A stretch of 64,000 nt of DNA from Pachyseris speciosa. Lineage: Eukaryota; Cnidaria; Anthozoa; Scleractinia; Pachyseridae. Below are positions 52,905-63,895 of this stretch, piece after piece. The stretch spans positions 190,001-254,000 of the forward strand of contig JAEMWC010000752.1 in NCBI GenBank assembly GCA_016490735.1, in the 5' to 3' direction. How positions within the stretch are numbered: position 1 is the stretch's first letter; every line of letters starts with the position of its first letter. The position numbers were made by a program, and so were the translations under genes. The notes under the pieces were generated by a model. It saw only the letters and a list, made by a program, of their open reading frames with translations. It had not been told where the DNA came from and searched no databases.

Positions 52905-54891
52905 ACCAAAGAACCAAAGAACCAAAGAACCAAAGAACTTAAGGAAAGCAAGGGACAATCTTACTAAGGAAGAAAGGTTAGCTTTACGTAATTTAAAACA
53001 TAGTGAAAATATTATTAGGATTCAAGATAAAGGTTCCAGGTTCGTCATCTTGAACCGAGAAGAGTATCACAGCAAGATGTTAGGGCAACTTAACAACAGT
53101 TTACATTACAACAAAGTAGATTCGGATCCTACACTCGATCATTTTGAGCAAGTTAAGAACTGGGGACGTAAATGGCTTGCTAAGGGGCAAATTAGTCAGG
53201 AGATTGCCACGTGGATTACCAATTTGGAACCCAAGCCGGGGGTAGCTTTTGGGAATGTTAAGACACACAAAAAGGACAACCCACTTCGTCTCATTACATC
53301 TTGTTGTGGTACAGCAATTGAACGACTTTCTGCCTTTACATAATTTTACCTTAAACCTTTATCTCAGAACCTTCCATCATTTATTAAGGACTCCACTGAT
53401 TTAACCAACAAGATACAGGCCTTGAACACAAAGGGTCCACTCCCAGTAGGTTCATTGCTTGTGTCTTGGGATGTAGTGTCGATGTTCCCTAACATTGACA
53501 ACTACTTAGGGATAACCGCAGTTAAAAAGGCCCTCGATTCTAGGCCTAGTAAATTTCCCTCCACTGATTGCATAGTTGAGGCAGTTGAAATTTGTCTCCG
53601 AGTTAACAATTGCCAATTTTTCGAACATAATTTTGTGCAAAAACATGGTACAGCCATGGGACCCAAAAATGCGTGTAGTTATGCAGACTTAGCGATGGGC
53701 ATAATTGATGAAAGAGCCAAATTTGAAGGTAACCTTAAAACAATGCTCTGGTGGAGATACAGAGATGACATTTTTGACGTTTGGACCCAAGGTTTGCCCA
53801 AATTGTTTGAATTCACCGATTATATAAATTCTTTGTATCCCACCATCAAATTTGAGTTGGTGCATTCGGACAGCTTTCTGCATGTTTTGGATCTTACATT
53901 ACATCTTGTGGATGGGTTAATTGTTACCGAAATTTACTCCAAGCCTACTGATAGCCACCTTTATTTGCCATTCTCCAGCTCACATCCGTCACATTGCAAA
54001 AGAGCAATCCCCTATGGTGTAGCTTTGAGAATTAAGCGCAATTGTTCCAACGATGATTTCTTGCTAAATAGATGTGAAGAATACAAGGGATACTTGAAGT
54101 CGCAAAATTACCCTGGAGATTTAGTTGACAAACAGTTTGATAAGGCCCTCCAAATTCCCAGATCTGAATTGCTTAACAAAAAGGTTAAAGCTAACAAAAA
54201 AGTTTTTCCTCTAGTGTTGGATTATAATCCTATTTTGCCGGACATCCAAACTATCATTAGGAGGCATTTTCATTTATTACGCTCATCTCCTCGCGTCACG
54301 GAAATTTTTCCAGCCAAATCTGTTTTTCCTGCTTACCGTCGAACTAAAAACCTGAAAGAATTGCTAGCACCATCTAAAATTCGACCAAGCCGTGTTGCAA
54401 CTCCAAAATTTGAAGAGGGCGGATGTTTTTTGTGTGACAAAGTAAGGTGTGACTTGTGTCATAACTTCTTACTTCAAGCCCCTAAATTTCAAAGCTTGGC
54501 CACAGGTAAACAATATCCCATCCGACAAAAAGTTTTTTGTTCGTCCAAAAATGTTATTTACTTAGCTACCTGCCATAAATGTAACTTGCAATATGTTGGT
54601 TCGACATCGACTGAATTCAAAATTAGATTCCGCAACCACGAATCTAGTATGCTTAAGAATAGAAGAACATGTGAATTGGCGGTCCACTTTAATAGCTCCC
54701 AACATGAATTTTCTGATATAAATTTTATTATCATCGAACAAATTAATTCTTCTCAAACCACTGCACATTTAGACCAATTACTGCTTACCAGAGAAGCATA
54801 TTGGATGACGCAATTATTCACGCTTAACCCACATGGCCTTAACAAGAGGCGTGAATTTCGCTCTAAAAATCGTATTAATTACAACATATAA
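52905..54891 (+). pseudogene. Penelope-like reverse transcriptase/GIY-YIG endonuclease
   Basis: The frame runs from LTKEERLALRNLKHSENIIR (no clear Met; first ATG 53,050) to the stop at 54,891. One in-frame TAA at 53,341-53,343 interrupts it. RT motifs include FGNVKTHK, LLVSWDVVSMFPNI, GTAMGPKNACSYADL and the catalytic WWRYRDDIFDVW. A Cys pair region (CFLCDKVRCDLCHNFL) precedes the C-terminal GIY-YIG nuclease (VIYLATCHKCNLQYVGSTST with downstream R and E). About 660 codons. The protein reverse-transcribes and inserts the element. One stop is the only visible lesion. Confidence 0.9.
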
Positions 54892-55297
54892 CTTGTCCAT
54901 TTCACATGTTCTTGCATGGTTAATGAATTGCTTCTTATCCAGTTCCTTTTGTATTTTTTAATTTATCATAAATAGTTTCAGAGGTTGTGTGATTGCTTTT
55001 GCGTTCAGTGGCTCCGTTGGGGGATTCTGTTATTTTTGTTTGAATTTTGCCATTCAAGGGCCCTCAGTAGGGAGCTTATTACATTGTTTAAGGGCCCTGC
55101 CTTGGGAATTTGTTATGACACTAATGACGATTGTTCAGAGGCTCCTTGCGGGGAATTTGTTACGTTGGATCGATTACATAACTTCTGTCACTCACCTTTT
55201 TTGTATTTGTTAATCATCTGACTTATATAAGCTAGGACCTCAGACTAGCACAACCATTGTAAATAGTTTTAAATTCTTAGTTTTTAAACTTTTTAAT

Positions 55298-55322
55298 CTG
55301 AAGAAGGCTGAACAGCCGAAAC
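55298..55322 (+). ncRNA. Hammerhead ribozyme motif (right copy)
   Basis: The plus strand has the core ctgaaga, stem ggct-gaac-agcc and gaaac in the right inverted terminal repeat. Helices I and III would have to form with flanking sequence; I did not establish them. Confidence 0.55.
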
Positions 55323-55461
55323 GTTATTACATCCGTCAGATCAGCTAGAAGTTAACCCCTCTGCCATTATCTCTTATTTATCTACTAATTCACGTGGTGG
55401 CATAGTATCCTTCGGATCCTTCTGCTGGGAGTTCATTGTTTGTGTAAACCTCCTTATTCTG

Positions 55462-55504
<43 letters not shown>

Positions 55505-55509
<5 letters not shown>

Positions 55510-55609
55510 AGGCATCCGACTGGTAATCTGGAGACCCAGGTTCGATTCCTGGCTGAGCCACATTTTCACTTAATTACTTAGTTGTTGATTTCTGTTCCCA
55601 AATTAACCT

Positions 55610-55611
<2 letters not shown>
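55505..55611 (+). mobile_element. Truncated copy of the tRNA-Thr-like MITE
   Basis: From gttaaggcatccgactggta it contains the 3' two thirds of the tRNA-like sequence (here with T33 present) and the same tail ending at ttaaccttgtc. The 5' end is replaced by (TA)n. Confidence 0.65.
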
Positions 55612-55672
<61 letters not shown>

Positions 55673-55676
<4 letters not shown>

Positions 55677-57350
55677 GTGACGGCTCTGTCAAAAATATCA
55701 AATCATATTAATTTTATTTCTTATAAGCTTGATAGCGTGAGGAGTGGTCACCCAATCTCCTGAGACGGAGTTTCATGTATTAAACGTCCTAGTATTCCGG
55801 ATCGAATTGGAATTTAGAAGTTAGAAGTGTTGGGGAAACCAGAGTATGCGGGGAAAAACCTCTCGGAGCATAAAGGAGAAGAGAACCAACAAAAAATTCT
55901 ACATATGACGTCGAGTCCAGGAATCGAACCCGGTCCACATTCCACGAGGCCTTGAACAGGAAGTCGAAAGTTTGAACGCGTCTTCTTCAGCGAACGGGCT
56001 ACCCGTTCGGATGCTTCATTAATTTTCTTCCGAACGGATTATCCAAGCCGTTCAGCGAATTGCTCAAGTTTTTGGAACTTATCCAACTTTTACCTAAACG
56101 GACTACCAAAATACTAAGTGTATTAAATCCCTTTGATTACTGAACAAAAATGACTAGAAAAGGATACAAAACGATCCTTCTAAAAATAGAGAGCTACTTT
56201 CAAATACATGAATCGGACGCACTTCACTTATCCATGATTATTACTAGTATTACCCTTATTTTGTCCTGAGAAAATAATTCTCACTAATTTTATGTTCATT
56301 TCCTATTCGAGAACTTTTGTTTGCAACAGACTTGTTTACTTTCGTAGTATCGTATCACAACTCCTTTGCGGGGGAAATAATCGGCTTCTTTGGCCCTTGA
56401 AATAACACGTTTAGTGTCTCGAAAGACATTTTTTAGGTCCATAACGGCATTATTTGACCCCGCAAAAGAGTTATTGTTGGACAGCTGATGTTGTAGTACA
56501 TCGCTGGCTTGATTTTCATGGACGTGACAAGTAGTATAGTGTTTGGGGGTTTCAGCGCATAAATTAATTTAGGGGGGTGTTTTAGCAAAATGATCTCGTA
56601 TTTTGGAAAAACTATAGTTATTTTATTTTTGATCTCGTATAAAAATGCGTGACTTTCTCGGAAAAATCACCAAGCGTGACATTCTCGGAAAACAGGGAAT
56701 GAGTCATCACCTATAGCTATTATTTCTCACGTGGAACCATCCGATGTTTATAATTTGTTGAAGCAATTAAAGATGCAGAAAAAAATAGCAAAACTGGTGG
56801 CCACCAGAACCTCTCATGAGGGACTTAATTTGGAATTTGAATCACCACCCGTCCCTCATGAGAGGTTTTTTTTTTGTTTTTTGAATTCCCATTACCACAC
56901 CACCAGAGCACTATCCGTTTCTTCCCACCACCACTCCGCTCTGGCCCTATCAGACCCTCTTGAGGCCAAGTATTTGTTTATTTGTTTTTTTCACCCTCCG
57001 GCTTGAGATTGAACCGGCACTTCTGACAAGCCGAAGCTTAACTATAGCTCTACCCAACAATCCGACACCATCTCAGGGTGATTTTTTTTATTTTTATTTT
57101 TATTTTTTTTTATTTTTTTAACCCATGGAATAACGGCGGGGGTTTTTCGTTATTCCACGGGGTGGCTTGTATACATTTCGCTAACGAAAGGCCCCCGCTT
57201 TTTCCAATCGTTAGATACTTTGCATACAAGCCACACTTTATCTGTGTGAAACAACCCTTATATTTGCGTTTGTATTTTCATTTTTATGCTTGTGGTACAT
57301 AAATGAAATTTACAAAGACAAAAATAATACGCATGTGTAAAAAGCGAAAA
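55673..57350. other. Intergenic DNA with hairpins, no gene seen
   Basis: Around 55,916-55,935 a gaatcgaaccc sequence resembles a tRNA B box. A 17 bp inverted repeat (acctctcatgagggac) lies at 56,808-56,867. Hairpin sequences lie near 57,124-57,158 (ggaataacgg/cgttattcc) and 57,163-57,236 (gtggcttgtatac/gcatacaagccac). Short ORFs are not supported. Confidence 0.5.
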
Positions 57351-57386
57351 ATCTAGAATCCCCTAAACATAGTGACGTAGTTTGAT

Positions 57387-57475
57387 GACTCATTCGAAAG
57401 GGAAACCCCCCAACAAATGTTCCTGTCTCATATGCTAATTCTTCGGGTAAAGGGTCAGAAAGAGGGTAGTATTTT
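57387..57475 (-). other. ORF tail shared with element 2
   Basis: The minus frame reads KYYPLSDPLPEELAYETGTF and ends VGGFPFE-stop. A degenerate copy of the same tail lies in element 2 at 39,910-39,990. The upstream coding part is not visible here, and no family is known to me. Confidence 0.35.
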
Positions 57476-57692
57476 AAATCAAATATACAACAAAACTCAC
57501 AATACTATCCTGAACTAGGCAAATCAGTGGGTTTGAGGCGATAAAAACACCACAACAGCTAGATTTTATAATGTCCATATGCATAGCTTGTCACGCCATT
57601 ATCGTGAATATACCGCTTCTCGTCAAAGCAGCTGAGTGATACTTTATTTATCTCATAACTTCCTAGTTGATGGTTTTGGCTTCTGATTGTTT

Positions 57693-60600
57693 TCATTCTA
57701 TGATGCATCTGTTTATTATCAAATAGTGTCTCTTTATAATTTTCATGTTTGATGTTATTCTTAATATATTCTTCCTAATTCCTTTTGCTGTTTTTCCTCC
57801 TTTTTGGTTATCTTTCATATAGCTATACATTTTCGATCGTAGACCGATGAATTCGCAAACGGGTACTCCTGCTGCCTCATCTTTGAATTTGCCAATTACT
57901 TTTTTATTCGTCTTATTAAAATACGGTGAGCTTTCAGGGTAGTCGCTGTTATCGAATTTATCTTTATCGTTCCAGAAATTTCTATAGACGTCTTGGGTTT
58001 CAATTTCATAGGTCAATGAGTCAGTGTCTGTGAAGAGCAGCTTCGCCTTGTTTCCGTACTTCTCTTTGATGTAGTTGTAGTGGAATTCATACATCAGTGT
58101 CTTGCTTAGATCAAGGATACACATTCCTACATATGCTGGACGGTTTAAAGTAAGTGCTTCTTTTATCTTATGAACAGCTTCCAAATTTTCATTGAAGATC
58201 TTACTGCTAACATAAGTGGGTTAACTGGCTAATTTCAATAGCTTCTTCTCATCGGTGACTAATCTGACGTCTACTCGCTTTCTGAGGTTTTCCATCGTTT
58301 TGCCAAATACACTGTTGTTCATTAACTTGAAAAAGTCTTTCTCAAAGGCATTTTTGGCATCAGTTCTTTTCTGAGTGTTGAAGTCGATGTACTGTCTCAA
58401 CCATGGGGATTGATTGAACTCTAACACTCGATGGACTTTAGTTATTTTCAAACCGAGATCAGTATATAATTGGAGGTTCCTATAATGGAGCACGTATTTT
58501 TCTTTGTTGCTTAATGTTGGTATCAGTTTATGTACCAGACCAGTTGATATTTTATATTTCTTCGCGATGTTTTTACAATAATCTGATAGCATGTCCCCAG
58601 TCACTTTGACCTTTTCCGGTCCAAGTGGATAGTCATTGTGAAGATCATGTAACTCTTGGGGGTATTCTAAATCAACTTCCAGAATCAAACCCTTGTTACT
58701 ATCTTCTTTGTACTTAGCCAAGCTGAGATTATTTTTTTTATTCTCAGTCATCCATCTGAATCCACCAGTTGGAAGGTATTGGCTCATTGCCCAACCATAT
58801 AGATTATTGGCATCAAGATACATAATGTACTTTGAGGGCGCCTTCTCATCATACCCATTCGTGTATTTATTATTTGCTTTGCCATAACGGTTAGCAATAT
58901 AGCTGATACCACCTCTCATACCCTTTTCAATGAACTGGAACATATCAATGTCAGTCAATTCCAGTTTGATATCAGTCATCTTTAACATTGCATCCCAAGA
59001 TAAACCGGGAGATGTGAAATAGTGGCATTGGTCCAGTTTGTAGTACTCAAGACATGTTTTCTGAAGTTTTCAAATACATCAGCCAACAGGAGTACATCTG
59101 TTTTAAGGTACAGATCATGATAATTGCCCATATTATTGAGAGAGAATGTATTCCACACATTTTGAGCATGCGCATAGTCTTCATCTGATATATGCTCATC
59201 ACTCAATATGCTATAAAATTTATCTTTTGATGGCAGCTTTTGGTTGAATTTATCAAAACTATCCATATAGTCATAAGGATAAACACCTTTCTGTGCCACC
59301 AGATTGAGATCATTTCCCTTGAACTCTTGTGAGGTGTATTTCAAGGCTTCTTTTGGTAGATTGCCTACAAGTTTTTCCAAACTGGAGCTCATGAATTGGA
59401 AACTATCAATGAAGGTCAAGTGATTGCCAAGCATGAAAGCCATATACTTCTCCATGTTATTTGGGATAGCATTGATATTCATTTGACAGTCTTCACCTTT
59501 CTTGTTTTTGTAAGTGTGCTTCTTAACAATGGCTCCAATCTCCTGCATAATAAAATGACTATCATAGCCTCTTAGATTGTGAAATATGACTGGTATCTTT
59601 ATTTCATCTGGGTTCACTCTGAGTTTCAGATTACAATCTTGGTGAGCAGAACCTCTATACTTGCCGGTAATATGACAATGATCTCGAACTCGGATATCTT
59701 TGTCAGTGTATTTTTTATCACAAATGTGACAAACTTTGGCTTTTTGGAATTTCTCTTCATCATCTTTAGTCATTTTCAATGGTTTGTTAAAAAATTTTTT
59801 CACAACATTCTTGCAATATTTGACTTCCTCCAGCATAGCTTCCATAAATTTGTACACAGCCTTTTCACCCCTGTATATTACTGCTGGTTTGCTGTATTTA
59901 TCATCATAACAACAAACTACTTTATAGCCGTAGCCACAGTCAGTATGCTTCTGATAAGCCTCTGTATATGATTTATCACTATTGGGTTGGCAACCGTGTA
60001 TTTTTTCAGTGATGGCCTCAAAATCAGCATAGATCACAAATGGTACCTGCTGTTGTTTATGAAAGTTGTTGAATTTCAGTATGTTGTTATCTTTGTTTGG
60101 CATTTTTATTGCCTGTGTGCCATTTACTTGCATGCAGTTGTCCTTGTGATCATTCAGAACCCTTTCAGAGCTGAAGCATTGAAGACAGTGCATACAAAAG
60201 TGTTTTCTTTCTTTGTGCTTTGTTTGATTGTACATGAACTTATTGAAATCTTTGATTAGCACATAATGCTTGTTTTCATTTTCAGTTATTAGAAGCAGAT
60301 TCAAGCAGTCTGCATATTTCTCTTTTGATATATATATTGGATAAGGTTGTTTCTCCTCATAACCGAATACATTGATGTTGATCTCATTTTGTTTTTCTAT
60401 TTTGTTGTACTGTTTGTTAGTTACTGGAAATTCAATACCAGTGTAATCCAATTTTTCAATGTATTTTTTGTCAACTTTTTTAATCCTCTGTGGATCTTTG
60501 TCTTGTGGGTTCAGGTGTCTGATGTGGCACCATCGGAAGCATTCATTATCCTCATTTTTCAAGTTAATTAAACCTTTTTTATTTCGTAATTCTGCTGGCA

Positions 60601-61381
60601 GTTTTATGTATGAAGAACCTCTTAAAAGTTCATATTTAACAACATTAAGATAATGACTATCAACTGAATCAACAGTCCAACCTGAACCTTCAGATACCCA
60701 AACTGCAATCTTATTCATTATTTGGTCTTTTGACAACTGTAGTGATTCAGTTACTTCCAGATTATTCACAATTGTTTGAGCTACACTGTTGAAATATGCG
60801 GTTTTGTATTCTATTGCTCCGTCAGTCATTTTTGCGAATGTTACCTTTAGCGTTTCAACGAATTTGAGACCTTTAATTTCATTCAACAATTTTATAATAT
60901 TATATGCAACAGCCTTTCTTGTGTTTTGCAGTTGCGCAAGCGGGTCTTTGTCATTTTTTATACCGATTTCAAAAGATTTTGTGAAACCTTTCAAAGCTTT
61001 ATCAACTTGCTCTATCTTAGTCCTTGGTGCAGGCGTTGGTTTCTGAATCACCTGTTTGGTTCTCGGTGCTGGGATCGGTCTCTTTTTCAATTGTTCTATT
61101 TCTTCCAACCATTCTTTTGGTGGTGCTGGTAATCTTTTTCTTTCGAAGTAATCAACCAATTCTTTCACAGTTGGTCTTTTCGTCCTTGGGGCGGGAATCG
61201 GCCTGACAGTCCTAGGTGCAGGAATTGGTCTTGTTCTTGGTTTAGGTACAGGTTTTGTGTCATCAACTATAATAATTTTTGGTTTCTGTTGCTTCAACAA
61301 CAACTCGATTAGCTTGGATTTGCTCAATTTTTTAAGACTTTTCTTGTCCATATTACTACTAGTTTCGATAATTTTTTCCAT
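57693..61381 (-). pseudogene. polB: Protein-primed family B DNA polymerase (element 3), two breaks
   Basis: The start is at 61,381. An N-terminal region rich in PAPRT repeats (RPIPAPRTVRPIPAPRTKRP; about residues 45-120) precedes exonuclease motifs VIYADFEAITEKI (I), FHNLRGYDSHFIMQ (II) and YHDLYLKTDVLLLADVFENF (III). An endonuclease-VII-like motif lies between I and II (CHICDKKYTDKDIRVRDHCH). The palm has MYLDANNLYGWAM (A), MNNSVFGKTMENL (B) and LFTDTDSLTYEI (C). Frames change near 59,050 and near 58,205; otherwise ~1,230 codons are open. Catalytic residues are present, so the copy was active until recently. Confidence 0.9.
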
Positions 61382-61485
61382 TTATGATATATCTATAGTT
61401 ATTATTTCTTTAAAACATTTCCGTCTGCGTTGAAATATGGTTGAGAATTCAATTGATCCAATTGCTGGATCCTTTTGAATTGTAA

Positions 61486-61683
61486 TTATTGAAGAATATT
61501 TTTTTGATGTTTTTTTGTTTTAATATGACAAGATTTCCCTGCCATTGTGTAGTTACGTCCTGTCTTACATATGTTACAGAACCATTCTTTATTTAGCATA
61601 TAGGTAGTCTTGTGTTTTTTTCTTTCCTCATCACTGAGAACTCTAGGCCTTCCCCGACCTCTCTTAACATTTTGATTCTCCAT
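61486..61683 (-). CDS. Small C2H2-type zinc-finger protein with AT-hook-like motif
   Basis: The 65-residue product starts MENQNVKRGRGRPRVLSDEE. RGRGRPR is an AT-hook-like minor-groove motif, and CNICKTGRNYTMAGKSCHIK plus KKH gives a C2H2-type zinc finger. The start ATG at 61,683 is the only one possible, and the gene is intact. It lies just upstream of the polymerase on the same strand. A DNA-binding regulator of the element is likely. Confidence 0.7.
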   Translation of the reverse strand: MENQNVKRGRGRPRVLSDEERKKHKTTYMLNKEWFCNICKTGRNYTMAGKSCHIKTKKHQKNILQ

Positions 61684-61720
61684 ATAATATACTACTATAT
61701 TTATTTTTAAATATTTTATA

Positions 61721-62301
61721 TTATTTTTCTCTTCTTGACAAGTATTTTATACTCTCCTCCATATGCTTAGTTATTTCATGGATTAAGTCTTCGAAACAGT
61801 TGCTAATGATGTACTTGCAGTTGTTTTTCTCACACATTTTCTTCATCATTATCTGTTTATTGGTGACTATGAAAATACCTGTTGGGCTTTTAAATTCAAG
61901 ACACAAAGCATTGTATTTTTCAGTTGGATTCATCAGCATTAAATCACATTGTCCAGCCATATATCCTTTCTTATAACTTCTGATTCTCATGTTTGGGCTT
62001 ATTTGATTTTCACCTAATCCAGGAATCATTAATGCGTCTTCATATTTTTTTCTGATGAATGACACAATTTTTCTATGCAGATCATATTCATTTTTTATCG
62101 AAACTATATTATTTTTCGTATAATATATTGTAATAATTTATTTTTTAATTTATTTTCAACCTGTGTTTGAATATAGTCAGGAATAATAATATTCTTGGCT
62201 ACATAATAGCAAATAACAGATATACTGTAGGTCTCCTTTACATATATGTCAGATAATTTTCTCTTTATAATATGTCTTTTAAATCCTTGAACGGTATCCA
62301 A
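61721..62301 (-). pseudogene. VRR-NUC-like nuclease, probably one gene in two frames
   Basis: The C-terminal frame (62,100-61,721) carries NMRIRSYKKGYMAGQCDLML and ALCLEFKSPTG: a G-x-P/Q-D and ExK pattern typical of VRR-NUC/PD-(D/E)XK nucleases, here QCD and EFK. The 5' frame (62,301-62,104) reads TVQGFKRHIIKRKLSDIYVK and YVAKNIIIPDYIQTQVENKL. The two are separated by a break near 62,105. Replication or recombination intermediates are plausible substrates. Virophages and Polinton-like viruses encode comparable small nucleases. Confidence 0.6.
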
Positions 62302-62360
62302 CTGTTAAATTCGTCACTGTAATCCTTCCACTTCACCAAAGCTTCTTTCTTCTTGTAATC

Positions 62361-63137
62361 TCAGCGAATGACTTTATCAATACGGAAAACATCCTGTCTG
62401 GCTTTTAATAATTCAGCTTCATAAAAACTCCCTTGTATTTCTTCATCGTTGAGATCTTTTAGTTTGTAAGTGATTGGATCAGTGTATTGAATCTTATCAA
62501 CTGTGAACACTTCCTCAGTCCAATTTGGAGTGTAACCCTTGTCGAATACATTCCGTTTATACTTAGATATTCGAACCTTATCACCTATTTTGAATTTCGG
62601 TTTCTGTTTTAATGTTTTCATATCACCATACAAATTGAAGTAAACAGTTCCTTCATTCCTCTTATCAGATGCTTCAACGGGTGTCATCTTTGTGCTTAAA
62701 TGTTTTGTGTTGTTGTACTGTTTCACTAATTTTGGTAACATGTCTAAATACTGTGTATTACCTTGAACAGTGAACTGCTTCCACATTTTGGACTTCATTG
62801 TCCTATTCCATCTTTCAACTACTGATGACTTCTCTTCATTCTCAGTTGAGTACATCTGTACACTATGTTTCTCTAGCAAGTCCTTCAAGTGTTTGTTGTA
62901 AAACTCTTTACCTTTATCAACCCATAAATACTGTGGTTTTCTGCCTTCCTTGAATATTGTTTTGAATGCTTCAGTGACAGATTCACCTTTCTTATCCTTC
63001 AATGGGACAATCCAACCATATTTGCTGAAGACATCAATAACCATAAGAAGATATCGATAACCTTTATTCCATTTACTGAACTGTTGCATTTCAACTAGAT
63101 CACTTGCCCATATTTCATCAATTTTATTTACAATCAC
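62361..63137 (-). CDS. Polinton retroviral-type integrase (element 3), intact core
   Basis: The 258-codon frame contains IDEIWASDLVEM (a conserved start-of-core segment), VIDVFSKYGWIVPLKD (first catalytic Asp), LWVDKGKEFYN (second Asp) and SSVVERWNRTMKSKMW (Glu), then an SH3-like C-terminal part (FKIGDKVRISKYKRNVF) and ends ARQDVFRIDKVIR. The 63,137 start is GTG; the frame stays open upstream through ADELHAPIKRNFTRW into the 3' end of the PLA2 gene with no ATG, so translation may need splicing or coupling. No lesion seen in the core. Confidence 0.85.
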   Translation of the reverse strand: MIVNKIDEIWASDLVEMQQFSKWNKGYRYLLMVIDVFSKYGWIVPLKDKKGESVTEAFKTIFKEGRKPQYLWVDKGKEFYNKHLKDLLEKHSVQMYSTENEEKSSVVERWNRTMKSKMWKQFTVQGNTQYLDMLPKLVKQYNNTKHLSTKMTPVEASDKRNEGTVYFNLYGDMKTLKQKPKFKIGDKVRISKYKRNVFDKGYTPNWTEEVFTVDKIQYTDPITYKLKDLNDEEIQGSFYEAELLKARQDVFRIDKVIR

Positions 63138-63184
63138 ACGCCACCGAGTGAAATTTCGTTTTATGGGTGCATGTAATTCATCAG

Positions 63185-63888
63185 CTAGTTTTTCTTGCCA
63201 GTTTTCTTCACTCGACGGCTTTTTCCGTTTTTTGAAACACCAAGACCAAGTTTCTGTTTTTTGTCGATTAAGAATCTAGCTGTTTGACCCCATTTTGGCA
63301 TCTCACCATAAGGAATCTGATCAAGTGACTTGATCATTGTTCTATCACAATCACCTTTGTCTTTTTTCATGTCATAACAAATATCATGATAAGCTGCTAT
63401 TTCATCTACTTTATTGTAAGGTAGGACATTCCATTTTAGCACCTCTCCAGTCAATGGATCATATTCCAGTTGTTCATCCAATGGATTATAAGGGCCCATA
63501 TATTTATACTTACTTGGAGTCCAACCTGCTTTTGGTTTAGGAAGCTTGCCAATAACCTTATGAATATCAATAGCACCACCACGTGTATAATCAATGCCTT
63601 TAATATCTGTTTTATGGGTTTGTCTCTTGTCAGCACGCTTTGGACGTATTTTTGTACTTAAATCAAATAATGCTTTTTTTCCAACTGAACTAATAGCCGG
63701 CTTTGCTAGGGAACGTCCTTTGTCAATTAAATACTGTTGATTTTTTGGATTTCTGAGAGCTTCTGAAGCGTAATATCTTCCAGCTTGCAATGCCTTTTTA
63801 CCAATCATTGGAGCCGCATGACCAAGAAAATCTAATCCAGTTGTTAATAATGTTGATCCTATGCCCGCCCCTTCAGACGGGCTAATTA
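63185..63888 (-). CDS. Parvovirus-type PLA2 virion protein (element 3), intact
   Basis: From the first ATG at 63,808 the product has 207 residues: MIGKKALQAGRYYASEALRN, then IDIHKVIGKLPKPKAGWT, the calcium-loop region YMGPYNPLDEQLEYDP and the catalytic motif VDEIAAYHDICYDM (His-Asp dyad, HDxxY), ending SRRVKKTGKKN at 63,185. Upstream of that ATG the frame is open with residues similar to element 1 (GKL..PS.EG.GIG) as far as the slippery site. Parvovirus VP1 PLA2 breaches endosomal membranes; the same role at entry is inferred here. This copy has no internal break. Confidence 0.82.
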
Positions 63889-63895
63889 GTTTCCC
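63863..63895 (-). promoter_or_regulatory. Candidate -1 ribosomal frameshift signal (element 3)
   Basis: The zinc-ribbon frame ends CGG GGA AAC TAA. G-GGA-AAC (63,889-63,895) is a slippery heptamer. Six nucleotides later a 7 bp hairpin forms (GCCCGTC with GGCGGGC, one G-U pair, 6 nt loop; 63,863-63,882). The -1 frame reads G-K-L-I-S-P-S and leads into PLA2 without a stop. Confidence 0.65.

Larger units (their letters stand above)
52441..55381 (+). mobile_element. Penelope-like retroelement with inverted terminal repeats
   Basis: The ends 52,441-52,905 and 54,915-55,381 are ~465 bp inverted copies, with only a few differences by eye. They flank a plus-strand ORF with reverse transcriptase and GIY-YIG endonuclease. 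Both ends carry a hammerhead-type motif. Penelope-like elements are known for such terminal repeats and ribozymes. The near-identity of the ends and a single stop in the ORF suggest recent activity. Confidence 0.85.
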
